Notes: generated from the letters alone by a model not told the origin. DNA of 64,000 bases from Acidobacteriota bacterium (GCA_025463135.1 JAOAPY010000047.1:1-64000), one strand, 5' to 3'; positions 38,733 to 48,301 are shown, counted from the stretch's first letter. Translations and numbers: made by a program.

Positions 38733-39281
38733 ATGTCGACTCGAAAAACTCCCATTGTTCGCAGCACAACTGTTCTGCTCGTACGTCGTGACGGCCATGT
38801 GGCGCTTGCCGGTGACGGTCAGGTAACGATGGGCGAAACAGTCATGAAGACGAGCGCGAAAAAAGTTCGCCGCCTTTACAACGATAAGATAATTGGGGGT
38901 TTTGCCGGCGCCACCGGCGATGCTTTCGCTCTCTTGACACGATTCGAAGCCAAGCTGGAACAGTATCACGGCAATCTCGAACGAGCTTCGATCGAATTGA
39001 GTAAGGAATGGCGCACCGACAAAGTCCTGCGTCACCTGGAAGCTCTGCTGATCGTCGCCGATGAGAAGAGTTCATTTCTGTTGTCCGGCAACGGCGACGT
39101 GATCGCACCCGACGATGGCGTGCTCGCCATCGGCTCCGGCGGATCCTATGCTTTAGCAGCCGCACGCGCCCTTCTGAAACATACGCAATTGTCGGCCAGC
39201 GAAATTGCCAGGGAAGCGCTTAACGTGGCCGGCGAAATTTGTATTTATTCAAATCTGAACATCATCGTTGAGGAGCTGTGA
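38733..39281 (+). CDS. hslV: ATP-dependent protease subunit HslV
   Basis: 182 residues from the ATG at 38733; the frame upstream overlaps the promoter. Proteasome-like N-terminal nucleophile protease. A short propeptide ([11 protein letters not shown]) precedes the catalytic Thr12 of [42 protein letters not shown] and [15 protein letters not shown] are diagnostic. Unlike E. coli HslV, the propeptide is 11 residues. It assembles as a double hexamer capped by HslU, encoded 87 nt downstream. No ribosome site is visible before the start. Confidence 0.97.
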   Translation: MSTRKTPIVRSTTVLLVRRDGHVALAGDGQVTMGETVMKTSAKKVRRLYNDKIIGGFAGATGDAFALLTRFEAKLEQYHGNLERASIELSKEWRTDKVLRHLEALLIVADEKSSFLLSGNGDVIAPDDGVLAIGSGGSYALAAARALLKHTQLSASEIAREALNVAGEICIYSNLNIIVEEL

Positions 39282-39368
39282 TGCGGTTTGGAGTGCGTTG
39301 AACCTCAGGCGTTGTAGTCAAGAGGTGACAGGTCGCCGTACTCCAAAAAAAGAATGTGAATTGAACCA

Positions 39369-40802
39369 ATGGTCATCTACCTGGCAGGAGAAACAGAAGA
39401 AGAAGTCCGGCTCGACGAAATGACGCCGCGTCAGATCGTTGCCGAACTGGACAAGCATGTGGTGGGTCAGCGGAACGCCAAGCGCGCCGTGGCCGTCGCC
39501 CTGCGCAATCGTGTCCGCCGCCAAAAGCTGCCGGCCGAAATGGCCGTGGACGTGATGCCGAAAAATATCATCATGATTGGGTCAACGGGCGTCGGCAAAA
39601 CAGAGATAGCTCGTCGTCTGGCCCGCATGTCGAACTCTCCCTTCCTCAAGGTCGAGGCATCGAAATTTACTGAAGTCGGTTATGTCGGTCGCGATGTGGA
39701 AAGCATGATTCGCGATTTGACAGAGATTTCCGTTGAGATGACTCGTCAGGAAAAGGTCGCGGAAATTTCCGAAAAGGCCGAACTGAACGCCGAAGAAAGA
39801 ATCCTCGATATCCTGTTGCCCGCCCCCCGGTCACAAACTGGCTTCTATGATTTTGATTCCGGGAACGTGGGCGAACCAGAGGTCGCCCCGGACACCGAGG
39901 TTGCCGTGCGTGACGATCAGTTTCAACGAACGCGTGAGAAGCTGCGCACGCAATTGCGCGGCGGCAAACTCGACAACCGCCTGATCGACATGGAAATTCG
40001 CGAGAAGAGTTTTCCGGTGATCGAGCTGGCCGGTCCACAGGGTGTCGAAGAGATGGGCATCAACATGAAAGACATGCTCGGCAACCTCTTTCAGGGTCGC
40101 ACCAAGCGTCGCAAGATGCGCGTTGACGAGGCCATGGAATACCTGATTCAGGAAGAAGAAGAGCGTCTGATTGATATGGACACGGTGGCGCGCATGGCGA
40201 TCGAGCGCGTGGAAAGCTCGGGCATGATCTTCCTGGACGAGATCGACAAGATTGCCGGTCGCGAATCCGGTCATGGACCAGACGTCTCGCGCGAAGGCGT
40301 GCAGCGCGACATCCTGCCGATTGTCGAAGGCACGACGGTCAACACGCGCTATGGCATGGTGCGCACCGATCACATCCTGTTTATCGCCGCCGGCGCCTTT
40401 CACGTTTCCAAACCTTCCGATTTGATACCCGAGCTGCAGGGACGGTTTCCCATTCGCGTCGAGTTGGAATCCCTGACCATCGAAGATTTACGGCGGATAC
40501 TGACGGAACCAAAGACCGCGCTCATCAAACAATACCAGGCAATGATGGAAACCGAAGGCATCACTATCGATTTTACCGAAGACGCTATTGCCTCGGTCGC
40601 AAATTTTGCCGCGCAAGTGAATGACCAAACCGAAAACATCGGCGCGCGCCGGCTGCAAACCATCATGGAAAAACTTTTGGAAGAGATTAGTTTCGAAGGA
40701 CCCGATCTCGAACCAAAACATCAGGTGATCGACGCGGCCTACGTGGAAGGAATGCTCTCAGAAACTGTAAAGAACCAGGATCTCAGTCGCTATATTCTGT
40801 GA
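39369..40802 (+). CDS. hslU: ATP-dependent protease ATPase subunit HslU
   Basis: 477 residues; an ATG at 39420 ([12 protein letters not shown]) is an alternative start closer to most homologues. AAA+ unfoldase: Walker A GSTGVGKT, Walker B FLDEIDKI, pore motif GYVG ([12 protein letters not shown]), sensor region [12 protein letters not shown], and the conserved C-terminus (LSRYIL) that docks into HslV. An intermediate domain lies between about 125 and 235. It unfolds substrates for HslV. Confidence 0.98.
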   Translation: MVIYLAGETEEEVRLDEMTPRQIVAELDKHVVGQRNAKRAVAVALRNRVRRQKLPAEMAVDVMPKNIIMIGSTGVGKTEIARRLARMSNSPFLKVEASKFTEVGYVGRDVESMIRDLTEISVEMTRQEKVAEISEKAELNAEERILDILLPAPRSQTGFYDFDSGNVGEPEVAPDTEVAVRDDQFQRTREKLRTQLRGGKLDNRLIDMEIREKSFPVIELAGPQGVEEMGINMKDMLGNLFQGRTKRRKMRVDEAMEYLIQEEEERLIDMDTVARMAIERVESSGMIFLDEIDKIAGRESGHGPDVSREGVQRDILPIVEGTTVNTRYGMVRTDHILFIAAGAFHVSKPSDLIPELQGRFPIRVELESLTIEDLRRILTEPKTALIKQYQAMMETEGITIDFTEDAIASVANFAAQVNDQTENIGARRLQTIMEKLLEEISFEGPDLEPKHQVIDAAYVEGMLSETVKNQDLSRYIL

Positions 40803-40803
40803 C

Positions 40804-40910
40804 AGCGTGGCACGGGCGTGAGCGTGGCACGGGCGTCCCGCCCGTGGTTCGAGAAGTTAGTGTGGCACGGGCGTCCCGCCCGTGGTTCGAGAAGTTAAAG
40901 TGGCACCGGC
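40804..40910. repeat. Tandem GC-rich palindromes (GGCACGGGCGTCCCGCCCGTG family)
   Basis: Two full copies (about 40823-40858 and 40861-40897), each a palindrome followed by GGTTCGAGAAGTTA, with partial copies at both ends. It begins just after the hslU stop. A related copy lies at 24661-24690. Confidence 0.75.
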
Positions 40911-40955
40911 ATCCGCTACCTCCATTTCGCTATTGTGATTCTCTTTCCCACAAGC

Positions 40956-42122
40956 ATGACGCAACGAAGCGGAACCTGCTCGGCCGCCAACCAAACACGC
41001 GGACAAACCCGCCTGCTGAAAAACAAAGGCTGGGCGACAACTTCCCTGCTGCTGGGCTGCGTGCTACTTTTGCTTCCTCTTTCGACCGGTTGTGGCAAGC
41101 GACTGCCTCCCCTGCCGCCGGTTGAGCGAGTACAACAACGCACCGAGTTATTGTCAGGAGTCCAACGCGGAAATCAGGTGTTGCTGAGTTGGCCCGCGCC
41201 ATTGCGCAATGCTCCGAACAGCAGCGTGCAAAGCATCCGCCGCATCGACGTGTACCGGCTGGCGGAAAAACCAAGCGCACCCTTGCCGCTGACGGAAGAG
41301 GAATTTGCCGCGCGCTCGATTCTGATCGGGTCCGTCACTTACGAGACAATCAAGAACGCGAAAGGCGAGCTGACCTATACCGACACCCTGGAGTTAGCCG
41401 GCGAGCCCGCTCGGTTGCGGTACGCCGTGCGCTATGTCAACGAGTCGGGCCAGCGCGCCGCCTTCTCAAACTTTCTGTTGATCGAACCCGCGGCGCGCAT
41501 CGCGCAGGCGCCCACGATCTTGACCACTGGCAATGAGATTTCCGAAAACGGAATCAATCTAAACTGGCAGCCACCGGCAGCGAACATTGACGGCTCCGTG
41601 CCGGTGAACCTGCTTGGTTACAATGTCTATCGCCTGGACGAAACGCAGCCCGGCACTGTCCAGAGTCCGATCAACCCGGCATTAATAGCGGGCACACAAT
41701 TCACGGACAAGAATTTCAAGTTTGGCGACAACTATCGCTACGTTGTGCGGTCGGTTTCGCTGGGGACGGAAGGAGCCCAGGTCGAAAGTCTGAATTCGAA
41801 TGTGCTTTCAGTTTCGCCCCGAGACATTTTTAGACCTTCCCCGCCGGGTCCAGTGACAATTGCCGGCGCTCCCGGACGCTTATCAATTTTCTTTCCGGCC
41901 AATCCGGAAACCGATGTGGCCGGATACAACATTTACAGGTCGACCGATCCTAATCTTCCCATTGACAAGTGGACGAAACTGAACAGTGCGCTGTTGACCA
42001 GGACGACTTTCCTTGACAATAACGTGGAAACCGGCAAAACGTATTACTATTACATCACCGCTGTCGACCTGACGGGTAATGTTAGCAGCCCCTCGGAAGT
42101 GAAGTCGGAAACCGTTCCGTAA
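40956..42122 (+). CDS. Lipoprotein with fibronectin type III-like domains
   Basis: 388 residues from the ATG at 40956. A hydrophobic segment ends in the lipobox LSTGC (Cys46), so it is lipidated and exported, then a Pro-rich start (GKRLPPLPPVERV). Three FN3-like units follow: about 62-175, 185-285 and 300-388, with hallmark strands such as LLGYNVYRLDE, YRYVVRSVS, VAGYNIYRSTDPN and YYYYITAVDLTGN. Probably an outer-membrane or periplasmic binding or structural protein. It lies downstream of hslU on the same strand, beyond a repeat. Confidence 0.85.
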   Translation: MTQRSGTCSAANQTRGQTRLLKNKGWATTSLLLGCVLLLLPLSTGCGKRLPPLPPVERVQQRTELLSGVQRGNQVLLSWPAPLRNAPNSSVQSIRRIDVYRLAEKPSAPLPLTEEEFAARSILIGSVTYETIKNAKGELTYTDTLELAGEPARLRYAVRYVNESGQRAAFSNFLLIEPAARIAQAPTILTTGNEISENGINLNWQPPAANIDGSVPVNLLGYNVYRLDETQPGTVQSPINPALIAGTQFTDKNFKFGDNYRYVVRSVSLGTEGAQVESLNSNVLSVSPRDIFRPSPPGPVTIAGAPGRLSIFFPANPETDVAGYNIYRSTDPNLPIDKWTKLNSALLTRTTFLDNNVETGKTYYYYITAVDLTGNVSSPSEVKSETVP

Positions 42123-42127
42123 TTTGC

Positions 42128-42318
42128 GTCCGACAAACTTCAGTTTGTCGCTCGCGTTGGAAACTCGACGGCTAAGGCTGAAGCAAGTGTTGCGTTGGAT
42201 CGCGAGTCGCTGTTGCTCACTGGATCAAAATCAAACACAGCGCTTCAACCAAACGTTTTTGTCTGGTGGCGATTTGGATGAAACGTACACCCTCGACAAA
42301 CTTTGAAGTTTGTCGGAC
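42128..42318. repeat. 191-bp element with CGACAAACT/AGTTTGTCG palindromic ends
   Basis: GTCCGACAAACTTCAGTTTG at 42128 and the matching CTCGACAAACTTTGAAGTTT near 42293 bound the gap before the transaldolase gene. Each end is itself a palindrome and the two are inverted. No gene. Confidence 0.7.
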
Positions 42319-42336
42319 TTTTGCAGTGGAGGCTTT

Positions 42337-42987
42337 ATGAAATTCTTTCTCGATACCGCGAACCTCGATGAAATCCGCGAAGGCGCGTCACTCGGTCTGG
42401 CCGACGGCGTCACGACTAATCCGACCCTGATCTCCAAAGAAGGCGGCGTGGATTTCAAGCAGCACATTGCCGCCATCTGCGAGATCGTCCAGGGTCCAGT
42501 CTCGGCCGAAGTGACGAGTCTGGACACCGAGGGCATGGTTCGCGAAGGACGCGAATACGCGAAGATCGCGTCGAACGTCGTCGTCAAATGTCCCCTTACA
42601 CGAGAAGGCTTGAAAGCGACCGGCATCCTGGATGGCGAGGGCATCAAGGTGAATGTCACGCTCTGCTTTTCAGCGGCCCAGGCCATCCTCGCTGCTAAAG
42701 CCGGGGCGAGTTTCATCAGCCCGTTTCTCGGTCGCCTCGATGATATCGGCGAAAACGGGCTCGTGTTGTTGAGCGACATCATCGAGATTTACAGTAACTA
42801 TGGTTGGAAGACGGAAGTGCTGGCAGCCAGTCTGCGAAATCCGATTCACGTGATTGAAGCAGCGCGTCTGGGCGCCGACATTGCCACCATGCCTTTCAAA
42901 GTGATCGATCAACTCTTCAATCACCCGCTGACCGACAAAGGCCAGGCCCAGTTTCTCGCCGACTGGCACAAGAGCGGTCACCAATAG
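42337..42987 (+). CDS. Transaldolase / fructose-6-phosphate aldolase family (short type)
   Basis: 216 residues from the ATG at 42337 with GGAGG just upstream. A single-domain class I aldolase of the short transaldolase type: [28 protein letters not shown], Schiff-base Lys84 in [33 protein letters not shown] and [10 protein letters not shown]. It moves dihydroxyacetone units among sugar phosphates in the non-oxidative pentose phosphate pathway, or acts as a fructose-6-phosphate aldolase; sequence reading alone does not separate the two. Confidence 0.95.
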   Translation: MKFFLDTANLDEIREGASLGLADGVTTNPTLISKEGGVDFKQHIAAICEIVQGPVSAEVTSLDTEGMVREGREYAKIASNVVVKCPLTREGLKATGILDGEGIKVNVTLCFSAAQAILAAKAGASFISPFLGRLDDIGENGLVLLSDIIEIYSNYGWKTEVLAASLRNPIHVIEAARLGADIATMPFKVIDQLFNHPLTDKGQAQFLADWHKSGHQ

Positions 42988-42998
42988 CGGCGCGCTAC

Positions 42999-43077
42999 GG
43001 GCGTTTAGTGTGCCGACTTCAGTCGGGGATTTGGAACGTGACAAAAGCCCGACTGAAGTCGGCACTCTAAACGCCTG
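42999..43077. repeat. REPIN, copy 1 (two inverted REPs)
   Basis: GCGTTTAGTGTGCCGACTTC begins the left arm, and GAAGTCGGCACTCTAAACGC is in the right arm. The arms are inverted around a 12-nt centre. It ends 6 nt before the ATG of the next gene, leaving no room for a normal ribosome site there. Confidence 0.8.
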
Positions 43078-43083
43078 TAACCC

Positions 43084-43566
43084 ATGATCAATCCTCAATC
43101 AATCACGGTCCAGGCATGCAAGTACGACGGCGCAGAGCATCGTCGCTGGCCGGCGGCCATTTTGCGGCAGGCAGGCCCGCTGCTCGTGCTCGAGGCGCAA
43201 TTTGCTGAAGAGATCCAACACGATCTGCTGGGCACGATTGCGGCGGGCACCACCAGCATCGAATACTACTGGCTCAATCGCTGGTACAACGTGTTTCGTT
43301 TCTCAGAGCCCGGCGGCGCGCTGCGCAGCTACTACTGCAACATAAACATCCCGCCCAAGTTTGATGGACAGGTCCTCAGTTACGTCGATTTGGATACCGA
43401 CATTTTGGTCCAACCCAACTTTTCTTATCGCGTGCTTGACCTGGAAGAGTTCGAGCAGAATGCCATTCACTACGGCTACTCAGATCAGGTCAAGCTTAAC
43501 GCGGCTCGCGCCCTGCGGGAACTAATCGATTTAATCGAGTCTCGCCGCTTCCCTTTCGGCGCTTGA
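43084..43566 (+). CDS. DUF402 domain protein
   Basis: 160 residues. The C-terminal 130 residues match DUF402: YYWLNRWYNVFRF, SYYCNINIPPKFDGQ, LSYVDLDTDILVQPNFSYRV, DLEEFEQN, and the ending SRRFPFGA. Some members (FomD, FAU-1/RNase AM C-terminus) are nucleotide or phosphonate phosphohydrolases that use the conserved aspartates. Substrate here is unknown. A REPIN directly abuts the start codon, and I see no Shine-Dalgarno sequence. Confidence 0.88.
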   Translation: MINPQSITVQACKYDGAEHRRWPAAILRQAGPLLVLEAQFAEEIQHDLLGTIAAGTTSIEYYWLNRWYNVFRFSEPGGALRSYYCNINIPPKFDGQVLSYVDLDTDILVQPNFSYRVLDLEEFEQNAIHYGYSDQVKLNAARALRELIDLIESRRFPFGA

Positions 43567-43862
43567 CGGGTAAACCTTTCAAGTAGTCCAGAACTCTCAG
43601 GCAAAAAGGCAGTCAGGGTAGAGCAGTCAGGAAGGGGACCCTGTCCCCGCTCAACCCTCCAGATATTCATGGAAAAGTGGACCTCGCAACCTCATGCCTC
43701 TCTTCTATGTTCTTGTGAAATTCCAGATTGGTCCTTTGCTCACTTGAGGCGGGGACAGGGTCCCCTTCCTGACTGCCCTGGTCCCGACTGGCCTTTGTGA
43801 ACCAAACTCTCTCCAAACTCCGGCCTTGACCGGAATCAATACTCTGTTAAGCTTCTCTCTCA
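43567..43862. repeat. 152-bp element with inverted ends (GGGACCC family)
   Basis: 43624-43775: left end CAGTCAGGAAGGGGACCC, right end GGGTCCCCTTCCTGACTG. Beyond the arms the sequence shares only CAACCCTCC and ATATTCA-like bits with the 34732 element. The pccB promoter may lie in the last 70 bases (TTGACC near 43824). Confidence 0.75.
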
Positions 43863-45431
43863 ATGACCTCCAAACAACAGCCAAAACAAACCAAAACCAA
43901 ACTCGAAGTCCTGCGCGAAAAGTCCAAACTCGCGGAGCAGGGCGGCGGCCCCGGCCGTGTTGAGAAGCAGCACGCGACCGGCAAGCTGACCGCGCGCGAA
44001 CGCATCGAATTCCTGCTCGACGATGACAGCTTCGAAGAATTTGACAAGTTCGTGGTCCATCGATCGCGCGACTTTGGTTTGGACCAGCAGCTATACCCGG
44101 GCGACGGCGTCATCACCGGTCACGGCCTGGTCCAGGGACGCAAGGTCTTTGTTTTCGCGCAGGACTTCACCGTCTTTGGCGGCTCTCTTTCCGAAACTCA
44201 CGCCGAAAAAATTTGCAAAGTGATGGACCTGGCCATGAAGGTGGGCGCGCCCATCATCGGGCTGAACGATTCCGGCGGCGCGCGCATTCAGGAAGGCGTC
44301 ATGAGTCTGGCCGGTTACGCCGATATCTTCCTGCGCAACACGCTGGCCAGCGGCGTCGTGCCGCAGATTAGTTGCATCCTTGGTCCCTGCGCGGGGGGCG
44401 CCGTCTACAGTCCGGCCATCACTGACTTTAACGTCATGGTCAAGGACACTTCGTACATGTTCATCACCGGACCCGACGTGATCAAGACGGTGACGCACGA
44501 GGACGTCACCAAAGAGGATCTGGGCGGCGCGCTTACGCACAATCGTTCCGGCGTGGCGCACTTTGCCGCCGACTCTGACGAACATGCGCTGCGCATCGTG
44601 CGCGAGCTGTTGTCGTTTATGCCTTCGAACAATCTCGACGATCCGCCGCGCACCAGCGCCGGCGATCCGGCCGATCGCGCCGAGATAAAACTCAACACGA
44701 TTGTTCCGGAAGCGTCGAACCAACCCTATGACATTCGCGAAGTACTGCACCTGGTGGTGGACGACGGATATTTTTTCGAGGTCCAACAGCTCTATGCGCC
44801 GAACATCTGCGTCGGCTTTGCGCGCCTCGGCGGGCGGTCGGTTGGCATTGTCGCGAATCAACCTGCTTATCTGGCGGGCGTGCTGGACATTGATGCTTCG
44901 ATCAAGGGCGCGCGCTTTGTGCGCTTCTGCGACTGCTTCAACATTCCCTTAATTACTTTTGAAGACGTGCCCGGCTTTCTTCCAGGTGTGGCCCAGGAGC
45001 ACGGTGGGATTATCCGTCACGGCGCGAAACTGCTTTACGCATTTGCGGAAGCGACCGTTCCCAAGATCACCGTGATCACGCGCAAGGCCTACGGCGGCGC
45101 TTATTGCGTCATGGCTTCCAAGCATATTCGCACGGACATCAATTTTGCGTGGCCTTCGGCAGAGATTGCAGTGATGGGACCTGAGGGAGCGGTGGGAATT
45201 CTCTATCGTCGCGAGATCGGCGAGGCAAAGGACAAAGAGGCCGCCCGGCGCGCGCGCATCGTGGAGTTGGAGGACAAGTTCGCCAACCCTTATGTCGCCG
45301 CTGAGCGTGGCTTCATCGATGAAGTCATCGAACCCGCCCAAACGAGGCCCAAATTAATTCGCGCGCTCTCCCTGCTGGAAAACAAGCGCGACACCAACCC
45401 ACCTCGGAAACACGGAAACATCCCGCTGTAG
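43863..45431 (+). CDS. pccB: Acyl-CoA (propionyl-CoA type) carboxylase beta subunit
   Basis: 522 residues. The carboxyltransferase half of a biotin-dependent carboxylase: crotonase-like fold with both CoA and biotin halves. Motifs: [87 protein letters not shown] and [15 protein letters not shown]. It likely converts propionyl-CoA to methylmalonyl-CoA. The alpha (biotin) subunit is not in the window. Length is typical. Confidence 0.95.
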   Translation: MTSKQQPKQTKTKLEVLREKSKLAEQGGGPGRVEKQHATGKLTARERIEFLLDDDSFEEFDKFVVHRSRDFGLDQQLYPGDGVITGHGLVQGRKVFVFAQDFTVFGGSLSETHAEKICKVMDLAMKVGAPIIGLNDSGGARIQEGVMSLAGYADIFLRNTLASGVVPQISCILGPCAGGAVYSPAITDFNVMVKDTSYMFITGPDVIKTVTHEDVTKEDLGGALTHNRSGVAHFAADSDEHALRIVRELLSFMPSNNLDDPPRTSAGDPADRAEIKLNTIVPEASNQPYDIREVLHLVVDDGYFFEVQQLYAPNICVGFARLGGRSVGIVANQPAYLAGVLDIDASIKGARFVRFCDCFNIPLITFEDVPGFLPGVAQEHGGIIRHGAKLLYAFAEATVPKITVITRKAYGGAYCVMASKHIRTDINFAWPSAEIAVMGPEGAVGILYRREIGEAKDKEAARRARIVELEDKFANPYVAAERGFIDEVIEPAQTRPKLIRALSLLENKRDTNPPRKHGNIPL

Positions 45432-45435
45432 AATC

Positions 45436-45511
45436 AGGCGCTTAGAGTACCGACTTCAGTCGGGTGTTTCTCTCCCCAACAAGCAATCTCGACTTAAGTT
45501 GGGAACGCCTC
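45436..45511. repeat. REPIN, copy 2, left flank of the RAYT gene
   Basis: The left arm CAGGCGCTTAGAGTACCGAC continues with TTCAGTCGGG. The right arm is degenerate (CGACTTAAGTTGGGAACGCC). It lies 97 nt before the transposase start. Confidence 0.75.
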
Positions 45512-45607
45512 TCCTCTTGAAATAGATCAAGCGAACTTGGTACTCTTAGCACCCACCTTAACCCGCCAGTTTACTCTCAGCTCGCACTTAACGGGACAAT
45601 TCTGCGT

Positions 45608-46210
45608 ATGTATGACTATCGCAAGATGACTCTGCAGCAGAAACGCGAAGCCGTTCAATATCGACGCTTGCGAGACCGGCCGTGGCATTCACCACCTCAT
45701 TGGGAGTTTCTGGGACAACGACAATTCATCATCTCCGCCACCTGTTACGAGCATAAGCCTGTCATCGGCTTGACTCCAGAAAGAACGGCAGAGTGTGAAG
45801 CCGGGTTGTTGGATATGTGTGCGCAGTTCGCGCAAACTACCTATGCATGGTGCGTTTTACCAAACCACTATCACCTGCTATTGCAGACTGATCGTCTCGC
45901 AGAGCTGCGTGCGGAAATCGGAAACTTTCACGGTCGTTCCTCATTCAAATGGAACGGCGAAGACGAATGTAGAGGACGACATGTTTGGTATCGCTGCTTT
46001 GACCGGGAAATAAAATCGCAAAGACATTTCTGGGCCACTTTAAACTACATCCATCACAACCCAGTTCTTCACGGCTACGTTAGAACATGGCAGGACTGGC
46101 CCTGGTCTAGCGCTGCGATTTTTTTAGAAAGGGTTGGACGTGAGAGGGCTTTGAAGATTTGGCGAAAGTATCCAATTCTGGATTACGGCAAAAAGTGGGA
46201 TGGTGATTAA
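45608..46210 (+). CDS. REP-associated tyrosine transposase (RAYT, Y1 HUH family)
   Basis: 200 residues, ATG start with a weak ribosome site. IS200/IS605-like single-strand transposase: HUH pair His87 and His89 in LPNHYHLLLQ, and the catalytic tyrosine Tyr147 in ATLNYIHHNPVLHGYV. WPWSSAAIFL and the C-terminal tail are typical of TnpA-REP. RAYTs are single-copy domesticated transposases thought to move REP/REPIN sequences. Consistent with that, REP arms with the core CCGACTTCAGTCGG lie on both sides in inverted orientation, and further copies lie at 12.5, 43.0 and 58.3 kb. All catalytic residues are intact. Confidence 0.95.
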   Translation: MYDYRKMTLQQKREAVQYRRLRDRPWHSPPHWEFLGQRQFIISATCYEHKPVIGLTPERTAECEAGLLDMCAQFAQTTYAWCVLPNHYHLLLQTDRLAELRAEIGNFHGRSSFKWNGEDECRGRHVWYRCFDREIKSQRHFWATLNYIHHNPVLHGYVRTWQDWPWSSAAIFLERVGRERALKIWRKYPILDYGKKWDGD

Positions 46211-46225
46211 GAATGGCTAAAATGA

Positions 46226-46292
46226 CTGGCCTTAGGCGGGATCTTTCCAAGGAAGTGAAATGCCCGACTGAAGTCGGTACTCTAAACGCCTG
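46226..46292. repeat. REPIN, copy 3, right flank of the RAYT gene
   Basis: A degenerate left arm (GGCCTTAGGCGGGATC) and a well-conserved right arm (CCCGACTGAAGTCGGTACTC then TAAACGCC). It ends 10 nt before the 3' end of the ABC-F gene. Confidence 0.7.
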
Positions 46293-46302
46293 TTTGCCAT
46301 CG

Positions 46303-48282
46303 TTAAGCCAGCTCAGCCCAGCGATTAAGATCCTTTTCCAGTTGCGCACTCAACTGCTCACGCTCGTCATACAATTGATGGACCAGGTATGCGTCACTCG
46401 CGTTTCTGGCTAACTCAACCTCGATCTCTGCCTGACGTCGCTCGCGTCCGGCAATCGCCGCCTCGAGCTCGCCCAACTCTTTCTGTTCCTTGAAAGTGAG
46501 TTTGCGTTTGGTCGACGACTCGCTTTCTACGACTGCGCGAATGGGCTTTGGTTTCACGGGAGCCGCCGCTTGTTCTTCATCCTGTCGCGTTTCCACAAAC
46601 GCCGTGTAATTTCCCGGGTACTGCCGTACTCGGCCCTCGCCCTCGAAACGAAAAATGTGCTCAACCGTGCGATCGAGAAAGTACCGATCGTGACTGACAA
46701 CGATCACGCAACCGGAAAAGTTGTCCAGGTACTCTTCCAACGTGATCAACGTTTGAATGTCCAAATCGTTGGTCGGTTCGTCGAGCAGTAAGACGTTCGG
46801 CGCTCCCATCAGCACTCGCAACAGATAAAGCCGCCGCTGCTCACCACCTGACAGCACATCAATCGGTGCATACTGCATCGGCCCGGTGAAGAGGAATTTT
46901 TCCAGCATTTGCGCGGCCGTAATAAATGTTCCATCCGCGGTTTCAATACGCTCAGCCCCCGATCGTATGTAGTCAATGGCGCGCTCGTCCTGCGGCAAGG
47001 CCCGGTTTTCCTGATCGTAATAGCCGAAGCGCACCGTCTGGCCCACTGCGAGTGAACCACTATCGGGCTGCACGCGACCCACGATGATTTCAAGCAGAGT
47101 AGTTTTGCCCGCGCCGTTCGGTCCGATAACACCAATCCGATCGCCGCGCTTCAGGATATAGTTGAAGCCTGCGAGTAGCGTTCGGTCGCCGTAAGCCTTG
47201 CTGACGTCATGAAGCTCCAGAATCTTTTTGCCGATGCGGCTGGTGGGGACAGAGATGTCCAGTTCGGCGCGGGCAGTCTCTTTCGGCTGCGCCATCAGGG
47301 CGGCGGCGCTATCCAGACGTGCTTTTGATTTTCTGGTGCGCGCCTTCGCGCCGCGTCGCAGCCACGCCAACTCGCGGCGTATGAGCATCTCGCGCTTTTG
47401 TCCTTCGGCTGCGCGCGAGAGCTCCTGCTCTTCTTTCCTTTCCAGGTAATAAGAGTAATTACCGTCGAAGGTCTGCACGGTGCTGCGATCGATTTCGAGG
47501 ATGCGTCCGGTCACGCGATCGAGGAAGTAGCGATCGTGCGTCACCAGCAGGAGGGCGCCGCGATAGCGGGCCAGGTAAGTCTCGAGCCAGGTGATCGTTT
47601 CCGCATCGAGATGGTTGGTCGGTTCATCGAGAATTAGCAGATCAGGATTCTCGATCAACGCGTGGGCCAGCGCGACCCTCTTTCGCTGCCCGCCGGAAAG
47701 CGTGCCCATCCGCGTCGTCGTGTCATGAATGCCGAGCCGGCTCAGAACGGTCCGCGCATTGGTCTCCAACTCCCACGCGCCGGTGGCCTCGAGCTCATGC
47801 GCCAGCTCTGAGACGCGGTCCAGGCGTCGCTGCTCGCTCTCTTTGCCGGCTTCCCTGCTACCCCTTCCGCCTTCTCCCTCTCTTCCCCCTTCTTCCTTTT
47901 CTCTCTTTTGCCGTTCCTGTCCATCGTGTTCATCCTGTCCATTTTCCTTATGCTCTCCCAGTTCCTGACACGCCAGCTCATAATCCAGCAGCAACTTCAT
48001 ACGCGCATCGCTGGCGGCAAAAACAGCCTCAAGCACTGTCTGCTCCGCATCGAAGGGCGGGTTCTGTGGCAGATACCCGACCGACACGCCCGCGGCAAAC
48101 ACGACGCGCCCCGAATCCGGCTGGAGTGTGCGGGCGATAAGACGCAGCAGCGTTGTCTTCCCCGAGCCATTAACACCGACCACGCCCACACGGTCCTCCG
48201 AATCCAGCCCCAGACTGACATTCTCAAACAGCGGCTTCAGCCCGTAGTTCTTGCTGACGCCTTCTATGGAAAGAATATGCAT
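46303..48282 (-). CDS. ABC-F family ATPase (Uup-like)
   Basis: 659 residues with two ABC cassettes and no membrane domain. Cassette 1: Walker A GVNGSGKTT, signature LSGGQRKRV, Walker B LLILDEPTNHLD. Cassette 2: GPNGAGKTT, LSGGEQRRL, VLLLDEPTNDLD. The linker and a C-terminal coiled coil (KLTFKEQKELGELEAAIAG to the end) suit Uup-like proteins, which bind DNA or ribosomes. ABC-F proteins act on ribosomes to ease stalled translation. Oddity: residues about 108-155 of cassette 1 are a highly charged low-complexity insert (EHKENGQDEHDGQERQKREK onward) encoded by a purine-rich tract, likely expanded repeat DNA. Confidence 0.95.
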   Translation of the reverse strand: MHILSIEGVSKNYGLKPLFENVSLGLDSEDRVGVVGVNGSGKTTLLRLIARTLQPDSGRVVFAAGVSVGYLPQNPPFDAEQTVLEAVFAASDARMKLLLDYELACQELGEHKENGQDEHDGQERQKREKEEGGREGEGGRGSREAGKESEQRRLDRVSELAHELEATGAWELETNARTVLSRLGIHDTTTRMGTLSGGQRKRVALAHALIENPDLLILDEPTNHLDAETITWLETYLARYRGALLLVTHDRYFLDRVTGRILEIDRSTVQTFDGNYSYYLERKEEQELSRAAEGQKREMLIRRELAWLRRGAKARTRKSKARLDSAAALMAQPKETARAELDISVPTSRIGKKILELHDVSKAYGDRTLLAGFNYILKRGDRIGVIGPNGAGKTTLLEIIVGRVQPDSGSLAVGQTVRFGYYDQENRALPQDERAIDYIRSGAERIETADGTFITAAQMLEKFLFTGPMQYAPIDVLSGGEQRRLYLLRVLMGAPNVLLLDEPTNDLDIQTLITLEEYLDNFSGCVIVVSHDRYFLDRTVEHIFRFEGEGRVRQYPGNYTAFVETRQDEEQAAAPVKPKPIRAVVESESSTKRKLTFKEQKELGELEAAIAGRERRQAEIEVELARNASDAYLVHQLYDEREQLSAQLEKDLNRWAELA

Positions 48283-48301
48283 ATGGCAAGACTAGATCTG
48301 A

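Noticed and set aside
42670-43098. 142-aa minus-strand frame containing FRVPTSVG
   Set aside because: Antisense to the transaldolase; the peptide comes from the REPIN. It is useful only as evidence that the REPIN frame is open.
46107-46349. 80-aa minus-strand frame containing FRVPTSVG
   Set aside because: It is a translation of REPIN copy 3 and of flanking antisense sequence.
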